A program made the position numbers and the translations under genes. DNA of 31,715 nucleotides from Fonticula-like sp. SCN 57-25 (taxonomy: Eukaryota; Nucleariida; Rotosphaerida): NCBI GenBank assembly GCA_001724245.1, contig MEDX01000044.1:1-31715 (forward strand), in the 5' to 3' direction. The notes under the pieces were generated by a model. It did not search any database and was not told where the DNA came from. It worked only from the letters and a program-made list of their open reading frames with translations. Positions 11,211 through 24,342 of this stretch are shown piece after piece (the first letter of the stretch is position 1; each line of letters begins with the position of its first letter).

Positions 11211-13314
11211 ATGACGGCCGCCACCAATGGAAACGAGGAGCAGGTGGCTCGTGCGTCCTCTTTTTCTTTTTTCGGCGTGATTCGGTGAAAACTCACGTTG
11301 GTCATAGAACTCATGCTCGAGCGCGACGACTTTGTCGCCGACCTCGCGGACGAGAATCCGGAGAACCGCGAGCGATCATTGCGGCGCATCTCTGAATTGT
11401 TTATTTCGTGGGCGCGTGAAGACAATGTACGTTGAAAGCATTTTGGGGATTTATTGTCGCTCATTCTCACATCTCTTCCAGCATGCCGAGCTGCGCAAGT
11501 TCCTGCCGTCGGCGCTTCGCCTTCAGTACGACTGCCCATACTTGGACGTGCGCCTGCGCATGTCGGCCCTTGTCGACGAGCTGCGCTCGATGGGCGTGAA
11601 TGTCCCGGTGGCCGCATCGATATCGCCATCGCGCTTCATCCCCGAATCAAGCGTTGTCCCCTTTAACTCTGAAGAGAATGCCGAGGCGCAGGAGCTGCTC
11701 GAGGCCGCCTTTCTGAAGCGCGCCCGGACATCGCGCATGTTCCGTATCATGTGCTTTTACCCGCGGTACGCGCGGCGATTCCGCGAGTCGCTGGACTGCA
11801 TGCTGTACGGCCCCGGCCCGCTCCCGCTCGAGTGGCGCAGCTACATCGCCATCATGGTACGCGCGCGCCGATGCGATATGCGCAGCAATCTAACTTTTTT
11901 TTTGCAGGCGGCGAGCCGGTACCACTGCCACTATCTTATAACCATTCTCGAGCCGTACTTTCTGGCTGATGGCGGGACGCCCGAGTGGCTCCGCGGCGTC
12001 GACCACGCGCCCGCCAAGCTTCAGCGCCTCGGCGAGATCAACGCCATTCTCGCCCACCAGCCGTGGCTCCTGACGCCGCAGACGATCCGCTCAATCCTCG
12101 TCGGCGAGGACAGCTGGGGCATCGCCGAGCTCACGCAGGCCATCGTCATCATGGTGACGTACCACGCGCTCGCTGGCTTTGTGCTCGGCTGCGGCATCGC
12201 CGTCGAGGTCGACCGCCTCGGCGGAACGCGCGACGAGGACGACGACAGGACGCCAGGCACGCTCACGCCCGCCCCGCGCCACGAGACAGACAGTACGAAG
12301 GAAAAAGAAATTGGGCGTTTAGTGCTGACACAATTTTTGTAGCCGAGTCGGCGGCCATTACGGCGCAGCTGCTCACGAGGCTGCGCATGATGACGGTGGA
12401 GGACGAGGAGGAGGAGGAAGTCGAGGAGGACGCGCGCGCCGAGGGGCGGGAGAAGCAGGGCGACGAGGGCGAGACGCCTCAGACGCTCGCCATCAGCACG
12501 ACACCGCGCCTGTCGGGCGACGACACGGATGGTGCGCTCTTTTTTGGTGGTTTTTGGAAGTTTTATGGCGTATATTAACCCTTTTTCCTGTTTTTTCCTG
12601 CTTTTTTCCTGCTTCTTTTCTGCTTCAATTTTAGGTATTGCGAGCCCGCCCGTGAATGGAATGTTTCTGCCCGCTCGCCACGACTATAGCCGCTACTTTG
12701 GCCAGCACGCGATGCAGCACGCCGACTTTGTGCCGCGGTCCGACACGTACAAGACGTTCCGCCTCGAGGACTCGTCGTGGGAAAGCCACGGCTTTTCGCT
12801 TCTCGAGCGGTACTACCCAGAAATGGCGCCGATGCTGGACGACATTTTTACCGACACGACAAGCCTCACTGACCACACGTGCGCGCCTTTTCGCCTCTTG
12901 CAATGAAACTTTAATTGACATTTTTCCCTTTTTTCCATCTTTTTAGGCTGTTTGAGCACGGTGATGTTGACACGCTTCCGTTCCGCCAGGCCATCTGGTA
13001 CTACACGCTGCAGATCAAGGGCATGAAGCACGACGATTTCAACTATCAAAAAGTCAATGAGTGTCTCAATGTCAACTTTAAGCGCTACATTAAGAACGTG
13101 GCGTGCTACCCGCAGAGCATCAAGGCGCACGACTTTCAGAGCATGGTGCGATGCTTTTGTGTACTATATTTATGAATGCTGACGCGTGCCGCTTTAGCGC
13201 CTCACGCTGTACGATAGGGAAAAGGTGCACATCAACTTTTTGATTTTGGAGGCGCGGCGGCAGAGCGGGTTGCTCTACGCGCTGTGTGCCATCATGAGAC
13301 ACCACGGCGACTGA
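11211..13314 (+). CDS. SESN: Sestrin family protein
   Basis: Stress-inducible regulator of TORC1. Animal sestrins bind GATOR2, and Sestrin2 is a leucine sensor. Eight exons (11211-11250, 11308-11426, 11482-11856, 11908-12292, 12343-12531, 12635-12878, 12947-13145, 13198-13314) give 555 aa. The AhpD-like N-terminal half shows GPGPLPLEWRSYIAIM, then AASRYHCHYLITI, DGGTPEWLRGVDHAP, EINAILAHQPWLLT and AGFVLGCGI. The C-terminal half shows TFRLEDSSWESHGFSLLERY, FRQAIWYYTLQIKGMKHDDF, YIKNVACYPQSI and EKVHINFLILEARRQSGLLY. The order and spacing match animal sestrins almost to the end. A Glu-rich insert (about 320-345) and a Ser/Thr linker separate the halves. Cys185 and Tyr187 of the peroxidase motif are kept, but the following His is Leu192. 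The first intron donor is a choice between GTGGCT and GTGCGT; I used the latter (11251). Confidence 0.93.
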
Positions 13315-13790
13315 CCGCAAAAAATGTGCCGCTTTTCCCGCACGCCAATGATGTTTTGTTTCAGTCGTCTTTTCGATCACCTTTATAGACAAGTTGTATT
13401 CTTTCGGGAGTGGCGCCGGCGCCCCGCGCCTCTTCCCTTTTCTCTCCGCGTGCGATGCGACGGTCTATGGACCGTTGCTGCGCTGCAGAGCCCGCTTGTA
13501 ACTACTCTTTTGTGAAATTATGCGATGGCCAAGCCGCCCGCCGTGGGGTTTTCCCGGCATCGCCCTTCGAGTCTTTTCTGCCCGCCGCTCGCTGCATCGT
13601 CACGACGATGCGTAAACATAGAAATGTGTATGCTGTTAATCATAATACAATACAGTGGCGAAGAAAAAGAAACAATGCTATGGTCGAAACATGAAAGGCC
13701 CAAAGTGGCTATGAAAGCATGAAAAACAGGCCAATGTAACATGAAAACAAAGCAATTATGCTGCGAAAACATGAAAATACTGCTCAATTA
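13315..13790. other. 476-bp convergent intergenic region, sestrin/prephenate dehydratase
   Basis: No convincing gene. The left half is GC-rich with only short, unrelated frames. The right half (about 13620-13790) is A/T-rich and forms the 3' flank of the minus-strand prephenate dehydratase. It contains four CATGAAA repeats (TTTCATG on that gene's sense strand). No tRNA or other known RNA fold is apparent. Confidence 0.4.
13690..13776 (-). repeat. Four dispersed TTTCATG repeats in the PHA2 3' flank
   Basis: CATGAAA occurs at 13690, 13718, 13740 and 13770 on the + strand, 22-30 nt apart, with a fifth imperfect copy (TATGAAA) at 13710. They lie 15-100 nt beyond the PHA2 stop codon, so its transcript would carry UUUCAUG repeats in the 3' untranslated region. 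Confidence 0.6.
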
Positions 13791-14935
13791 TCATGTCCGT
13801 GCGCCGTTTGGCTGACCCGTTGACGGCCTGAATGGGACGTATTGCCCGAGCACCTTGACATTGGACGCAAACTCGTTCAGGTTTGCCATTGCATTCTAGG
13901 TATTCCGTTAGCAATGACCAAGCAAAAAAGCGGCCATACCTCCATCGCAATGGCGTTGTGCGAGCAGTCAATGTCGATATAGACCGCATAGGCCGACGCG
14001 CGGCTTTCCGCCCACGCAGATTGCGACTTTGGCCGGCTCTCAATCTTGCACACATTAATGTCACTGCTCGCCATGTCAGCACAAAAGCGACCATTTGAAT
14101 AGTCGCACCGCAGGGCAAAGCAGCTGATGGCCTTGAAAAGCGCGCCGGGCATGTTGGCCAGCGTCACGCACATGGACATGCGCGTCTGGTGGCGGAGGGA
14201 CGGCGGGACCTGGACGGCGTCGGCAGAGACGAGAAAGTACCGCGTCGAGCACCGCGGATCGTCCTCGAGGCCCGACTCTATGATGCTGCAAAGAGGAAAA
14301 GAGGCGGTTTAGAGGCAAAGTGTGCGAGAGAAAATCGTACGAAAGGCCGTAGAGATCCGCGGCCTGCCGGCTGGCGATGGCGCCAAACGCCTTCATGCCA
14401 TTCTCTGCGGCGATCCCGTCAGCATTGATACAAAGAAGGGGTGACGCCGCACCTTTGACGTAGGAAGCAGCGCCCGCGGTGTCTGTCGTGGGTACGACGT
14501 CCACGTCGACGAGCCCGTTGATGAACTTTGAGCACTGCTCGATCGTGTGCGGGTGCGTCCTGATCTGCCGCAGATCGGCCCGATCCGTCCCCGGGAGCAC
14601 CATCAGGCACAGCTCCTCGCGGTAGACGTACTCGGCAACAATACATAGGTTGAGCTACATAAATGCATGAGCAAGGGCGGGTGGGGACGCGGCGGGCGCA
14701 CCTCGACAAGCAGCTCGTACACGTTGTGAAAGCTCCCAGAGAGCGAGTTGTCGATCGGGACGATCGCGTACGACAGCTCGCGCTGCTGCACCATCGTCAG
14801 CAGACTCTTGAAAGAGCTGACCGGCACTGTCTCTATCTCTTTGCCTGCCAGGACGTCGGCCGTCGGCGCCATCGCGAGCAGCGCGCTCTGCGAGTAGGCG
14901 CCCGGCATGCCCTGGTACCCTACCCGGACCGCCAT
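13791..14935 (-). CDS. PHA2: Prephenate dehydratase
   Basis: Converts prephenate to phenylpyruvate in phenylalanine synthesis (cytosol). Six exons (14702-14935, 14453-14654, 14341-14404, 14109-14285, 13940-14063, 13791-13895) give 301 aa, the usual length. The catalytic domain starts MAVRVGYQGMPGAYSQSAL and shows AIVPIDNSLSGSFHNVYELL, LPGTDRADLRQIRTHPHTI, an AFGAIASRQAADLYGLS block, and STRYFLVS, which carries the TRF-type catalytic motif. The regulatory ACT domain shows ANMPGALFKAISCFA and INVCKIESRP (the ESRP phenylalanine-binding motif). Two introns sit inside otherwise open sequence. The one at 14064-14108 is 45 nt without a stop, but its removal restores the contiguous F-A-L-R-D-I-N-V-C-K junction. 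A CACGTG box lies 14 bp before the start. Confidence 0.93.
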
Positions 14936-14948
14936 CGTCACCTCTGGT

Positions 14949-14954
14949 CACGTG
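14949..14954. promoter_or_regulatory. CACGTG box before prephenate dehydratase
   Basis: CACGTG in GGTCACGTGGTC lies 14 bp upstream of the PHA2 start codon, in the 117-bp gap to the NAXD stop. Confidence 0.45.
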
Positions 14955-15052
14955 GTCAAATGCTGACTGTGTGGATTTGGTGCAAGCCAAAAAAGTGGAC
15001 AGGATGCCGGACATCTATGTGGACAATGTGCAGTTGGCGTGCATTCATTGAG

Positions 15053-16224
15053 CTAAGGGTGAGGAACTTGAGAGTACATGATAGGGAACGATGATTTGAT
15101 GCAGTCCAAAACGTCGCTTGTTGTCATGGATCGCCCCGATCGCCCAAACGCCTTTGAGCTGCTTGCTCGTACGAGCGACGCCGCGGCGAGGGCGGCCATG
15201 ACAGACGCGCCGGGCTGCACGGGCGTCCTGCATTTGCACATTAGCACACGAAAATAGTCAATGCGCGCGCGTACCTCCTGAGCGGGTGGCAGAATGTCCA
15301 CGCGAGGCATGTCGCAATGGCGCCGCTGAGAACATCGCCCTGGCCGCCGCATCGCCGGAGGCCGCCCGAGACTTCGCACACGCGCGCTGCCGCAAAGGTC
15401 AGTCAAATATACAACAACAAACACGGCGTACTCAGCTTGCCGTCTGTGATAATGTCGTTTTGGCCCTTGTGCACGATTGTCACATTCCCAAGGGTGGCCG
15501 ACAGCTTTTCGGTGGCGGCGGTGAGGGCGTCCTGGTCGATGGCGGCATCATCAAAGTCCTTGTGGAGGCGCTCAAATTCGCGCCCGTTTGGCGTGAGGAC
15601 AACACGCTCGGCGTTCTCGCGAATCTCTGCGGCGCATTTTTTTACCAGCAAAAGTCCGTCCTATAGGCGCACGGCGGTTTAGAGATGCAGAAACTAATAG
15701 ATAATCGTACGGCATCGATGACGAGCGGCATCTTGGCTGCGCATGCGGCGCGGATCACCTTTTCCGTCGTGCTCTGCGTCGCCGACGCGCGGCCGAGTCC
15801 CGGTCCGACGACGAGGACGTGAAGGCGCGGCAGCCACTCCTCGACCGCCGCGGCATCGCCTTCGTTCCCGCGGAGGTACGGGTGGACGATCAGGTCGGGC
15901 GAGTAGGACTTGATGACGGATGCCGCCTTGCGCTCGCAAAACACGTGAGAGATGTCCGCGCCGACAAGGTACGCCGACATGGCCGCAAAGTACGGTGCCC
16001 CAGAGTACCTAACACAGAGAAACAGTTAGCGCGAGGAGCATCACGGCGATGACGCACTCCTTACACCCGCCAAGCACGCCGATGCGGCCTGTCATCATGT
16101 TAGCATGGCAGTGTGTTTACTGAAGTGGCGCACCGGCATCGCCCTTGCGCAAACTCTCAGAAAGAGGCGGCGGGAGCAGCGGCTGGCACTCCTCTGGCGC
16201 GTCCGCACCGCTTTCGTCCGACAT
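15053..16224 (-). CDS. NAXD: ATP-dependent (S)-NAD(P)H-hydrate dehydratase
   Basis: Metabolite-repair enzyme that dehydrates damaged NAD(P)HX back to NAD(P)H, using ATP (ribokinase-like fold). Six exons (16134-16224, 16058-16088, 15711-16008, 15432-15660, 15275-15386, 15053-15227) give 311 aa. Family blocks: [91 protein letters not shown], and the GGQGD motif with catalytic Asp234 in [17 protein letters not shown]. The C-terminus has [13 protein letters not shown]. There is no obvious presequence, so it is probably cytosolic. Exon 2 is only 31 nt and encodes the GRIGVLGG core, so it must be included to make the enzyme. It is divergent from PBN1 across 106 bp. Confidence 0.93.
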
Positions 16225-16330
16225 TGCAAGCGCAAAAGGAGGCGCCCTGCCAACCTTGAGCCCGCCAACAATGCAAGATGACTCGATGCAAACTGCAAAC
16301 CAGTTTTCAGTTTGCGTTGGATTGGCAACA

Positions 16331-18310
16331 ATGAGGCGCGTCGGGGCTGTGCTGCTGCTTGTCGGCGCCCTCGTGCTGAGCGCCGCTGCATCCGAGGACC
16401 AGTACGCGCGTCTATCATGAAGAGTGTGTGCTAATGTGCGGCTCAAGGTTGGCCATTGCGCTGTGGACGCGCAGCGGGTCGCCCGTCACTGTCGAGGATG
16501 ATGGCCGCCTTGTCGTTGCGGGCGGCGAGCAGGCGCTCTACCAGATCATGCACACAACGTCGACCGTCTCCCCTCTCCAGGCATGTGTTCTTTCTTTGCT
16601 GTTTATATGTGTGTGTATTAACAGTGACTCACTAGGCTGCGCGGTCGCTTCTCCTTCAAGGCCCCGCCGTTTCGGTCGATCTTACCGCCGTGACGTATGA
16701 GCAGGAGCTGATCGGCCTCCGCTCGCAGCACTTTCTCCCCGGCGTGCATCTGACTGTCCATCTCCGCAAGCACTTTCCCCGCGACGTCATTCCATCCGTT
16801 GCGTCCAAGCTCTCCGCGCTGCTTCCCGAGCTCGCCGAGCCGCTAAAGGCCGCGCGCTGCGGCGTCGACTGCGAGCCGTGCCTCGACGTCCTCGAGCGCG
16901 ACTTTGCCCAGGCCACCTACGACAACGCCATGTACGCCCTTTTAGATATTGAAAAGACTTTATATTAAATGTGCTTTAAGGCTCTTTTTCTATGCGCCGC
17001 TCTGCCCTGGCGCGGCCATTTCCTCGCCCTTCTCCGACGAAGATCCCGCCATTGTAACCGGCCGTGCACCGACGACCTTCCACACCAAGCTGTCGGTCGC
17101 CGTGGACGAGGCGGACAACCGCCGCTTGGCGCTCAAGATTGTGACGCACGAAAGCGGCCGCCTCGACGCGAGCGGCGCCGCCGTCAAGCCCGAGCAGTTT
17201 GACCACGTGTTTGTCGGCGAGGCGGCCGAGAGCGACGCCGACACCTTCCACTTTACCGACATGCACAGTACGCATATGACTTTGAATAGCGCCAACGCTG
17301 ACTGTGCGCGTGCAGGCCCTGAGGGGGGATTCAAGTCGGCCACCCCGCGTCACGGCGAGGTGTGCGTCGCGCGCGAGGTCGAAGGCACTGGCATGCACCG
17401 CACGCTGCGCACCCAAGTTCGCATCAGCGAAAAGATGGCGGCCACGTGTACAGGGTACGATTTATTATTATTTTCTTATGAGAGGCTCATGTGTATGTTT
17501 GAGTATGTCTTTGTGTGTGTTTTGCGACTTTTACGACATATTTTCTACCCTTTTTGTGACACTTTCTGTACCAATTTTTCTTCATTTCTCCCCCTTTTCA
17601 TTCACTTTTAACACTTTTCGCTTCAGTCTGAGCGTCACTGTATCCGACATTCTCCTTCGCGACTCCTTTGTCGACCCGTACCAACTCCGCGACCAGCGCC
17701 CCTTCCTTCTCCTCTCCGGCAACGACCACGGCATGCTCAACATTTCCCTCCGCGGCCTCGTCGAGCTCGAAGCCCCGGCCTCGCGCGGCGCCCAATCACT
17801 GCTCGCCGCCACCGCCGCCGCCAGCAGCACGCACCGCTCGCTCGACATGGCCATCCCGATCCACTTCCGGTACCCTTTGCCGGGCGCCGCATTCACCGAA
17901 GTCCCGCTCATGCCGCCGTCGCTTTCCATCATGTGCCCAGGCTGGTCAGGTGCGCCAAAAGTCATATTTTATATATGATTTTGTGCTAATGAACTTGATT
18001 GGTTGATAGCGCCGCTGCCTGTTGCGTATATGCCGTGCGACGCGGTCGGCCCAGAAGTGACGTTTGATATCCTGCCGACGACCGTGCTGCAGTGTACGCT
18101 TTACTATTCTTATTTGTGGCGCTAACAATTTGTGGCCACGTAGCGTATGGTGCGCTGTCGATGGTTGTGCGTGTGCCGGCGGGCGATCCGGAGCTGTCGA
18201 CCATTACGACGATTGTGACGCTGGGTGTCACGTTCTTTGGGGCGGTTTATCTGGCGGAGAAGGTGTACCAGCACGCGCAGAGGGGCGAAGTGGAGCGCAA
18301 GCGCAAGTGA
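16331..18310 (+). CDS. PBN1: PBN1/PIG-X, GPI mannosyltransferase I stabilising subunit
   Basis: ER membrane protein that stabilises the Gpi14/PIG-M enzyme adding the first mannose to GPI precursors. Eight exons (16331-16401, 16448-16580, 16636-16931, 16981-17267, 17316-17454, 17627-17949, 18010-18093, 18144-18310) give 499 aa. A signal peptide is visible (MRRVGAVLLLVGALVLSAAA). The lumenal part has the PIG-X hallmarks RTLRTQVRISEKM, DILLRDSFVDPYQLRD, SLDMAIPIHFRYPLP and a CPGW block. A single C-terminal membrane segment (TITTIVTLGVTFFGAVYLAE) is followed by a short basic tail ending KRKRK-like. Intron 2 (16581-16635) must be GC-AG (CAG|GCATGT) to keep the frame. Intron 5 is long (172 nt) and pyrimidine-rich. 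The N-terminal half (before about residue 250) is less family-like, so its exact exon ends are less certain. Confidence 0.85.
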
Positions 18311-18344
18311 TTGTACGAATGTAATATAGACGAGATAGTAAGGA

Positions 18345-18350
18345 AATAAA
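18345..18350 (+). terminator. AATAAA polyadenylation signal of PBN1
   Basis: A perfect AATAAA lies 35 bp after the PBN1 stop codon in A-rich sequence, the expected place for a cleavage/polyadenylation signal. Most other genes here lack an exact AATAAA. Confidence 0.55.
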
Positions 18351-18552
18351 GCAGAATCTAAAGGACTCAAAGGGACAAACGTATAATATCGTGAGTATGA
18401 TTTTGTTATCAAAAAGGTGTAATTTGGTCAAGAAAGGCATCAAAAATCTACCTAAATTGCACCAAAATGACGCTAAACTGCAATTTTAATACCCAAAAAT
18501 AGACAAATGAAGTGTATTGAAATGTACAGATGCACGAAAGCTATACAGATAA

Positions 18553-22991
<4,439 letters not shown>

Positions 22992-23367
22992 AGTAAGAAT
23001 GAGATAAGGTGTAGGATAGCCAGTGTAATTTTTATCAGTATCGAGATCTTGTAGTTGTACGCGAATTGGGCCGTTTGTAGTATTGTCAATGTACTTCATA
23101 TCAGTGAAGGGAATTATCCTTTGGTCATATTCACACGCATCTCCGTTTGGATATAGCATTGTTCTTATATCAACAGGAAACAAGAATTTCCGGCATATAA
23201 ATATCCCCACCTGGCTCAGTATCAATATTCTTATGGTACGGATAGTGTATTAGACATGCAGTAATATAGGCATATCAAAGGGGATTGCAGGGAATGACGA
23301 TGCACTGTACAGCGAGCAACAAGTAACAAAATCGGATGCGCTAATGCGTGGCGTGAGCGCGCATAGT
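22992..23367. other. AT-rich convergent intergenic island with an orphan reading frame
   Basis: This 376-bp stretch lies between the PhyH and MPV17 3' ends. By my count 22991-23280 is about 37% G+C, far below the genes around it. On the minus strand, a frame from about 23225 to the PhyH stop reads about 80 codons without a stop. It uses A/T-ending codons and looks protein-like (for example MLYPNGDACEYDQRIIPFTD). A second minus frame at about 23275-23175 also reads protein-like (NIDTEPGGDIYMPEIL) and stops where the first takes over. It could be a decayed, frameshifted gene of foreign origin. I cannot identify a family. Confidence 0.4.
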
Positions 23368-24100
23368 CTAGTGGGAGTGCGCCATGAATGAAAGGAAGGC
23401 GTTCCAGAAGACGTTGACGACGTTCACCACGAGCGGCTGCAGCGGGACGGGCACCAGGCTAAAGTTGAAGAATTGGACGAGCGGCCATACAGCGCAGTCC
23501 GCCAAAAACGTCGGCACAAATACCTCCCTAAAATAGGCGTTAGCTTATGAACAACTACCGTGGGCGAGCGGCCGCGATCGAGACGTACTTGATCTGCTCG
23601 GTGCACTGCCCGATATCCTTGCCCGACATGACGCCCGTGCCATAGTAAAAGATGCAGAGGTAGGCGGGCGAAAAGATAAACTGGTCCGCAAAGACCTTGG
23701 AGAACAAGTACGTATTCTTGGCAAACTCCTGTGGCTTTGGTGGCTTGATGTCGGGGAGGGCGATGCCAAACTTGCCGGCTCGCCGAGCGAGACTGCGCAG
23801 CTCGACCTTTTGGCGGTACCTGCGCGCGCGCATCATCATCGACGGGAGGTGGTTCAAATTGTTGAACCAAATGTGGTAAAGCGGGCCGGCCACGAGAAAG
23901 CCGTACGTGCAGAACACGCCAACGCGCCTCCAGTCGAGCGGCTTATTGCGCGTGTCGGGGGCCAAGCACTGTGCCAAAATGTCGCCGCCACCATACATGC
24001 ATGCGCTCGTCAGCGACTTTGTAAAGACGGGCTGCCTATCCAGCATCGTCATATACAAGCGCGCGACGCGCTCAAACGGCTTCCGTATCAACGACGCCAT
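23368..24100 (-). CDS. Mpv17/PMP22-family membrane protein
   Basis: Small four-helix membrane protein of the Mpv17/PMP22/Sym1 family, in the mitochondrial inner or peroxisomal membrane. Two exons (23589-24100, 23368-23527; 61-nt intron) give 223 aa, near the usual 180-240. Family marks: a KSLTSACMYGGGDILAQ helix start, DWRRVGVFCTYGFLVAGPLYHIWF, the DQFIFSPAYLCIFYYGTGVMSGK block, and the C-terminal signature VFVPTFLADCAVWPLVQFFN then F-S-L-V-P-V-P and NVFWNAFLSF. An extra basic stretch of about 30 residues (MMMRARRYRQK and following) sits in the middle. I cannot separate SYM1-like (mitochondrial) from the other paralogues by eye. It ends in A-H-S-H, not a PTS1. Confidence 0.9.
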
Positions 24101-24249
24101 TTGCCGCTAGATCAATCGGCTGTAAGTCGGCTCGGCGCTCGGCGGCACTTTGCGGAGTCGAACTCCCACGGCCAAAGAAGACACGCGGATCCAAAGTGAA
24201 CATGGGCCAATATGGCAGTCGTCGATTGCTACTGTCAGCGTTTGTCGCG

Positions 24250-24280
24250 GAGTGCATCTGGAGTGCATCAGGCGTGCATG
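24250..24280. repeat. Three 11-bp TGCAT tandem units upstream of the MPV17-like gene
   Basis: GAGTGCATCTG, GAGTGCATCAG and GCGTGCATGG follow each other with the TGCAT core at exact 11-bp steps (24253, 24264, 24275). They lie about 150-180 bp before the start of the MPV17-like gene. Confidence 0.6.
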
Positions 24281-24342
24281 GCGGCATCTATTATTGAGAA
24301 AATTGGCGAATTTACAGCGGTGGTACAACAAAACATGAACGT

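Noticed and set aside
10793-11629. 278-codon minus-strand frame overlapping the sestrin 5' end
   Set aside because: Overlaps well-supported sestrin exons; composition is Arg/Ser-rich shadow and matches no family.
13540-13600. TTCGAGTC with flanking GC-rich sequence as a possible tRNA
   Set aside because: The flanks do not form a T stem or cloverleaf.
24152-24168. Minus-strand GTTCGACTC resembling a tRNA B box
   Set aside because: The T-arm stem does not pair over five bases with a seven-base loop, and I find no A box or acceptor stem at the right distance.
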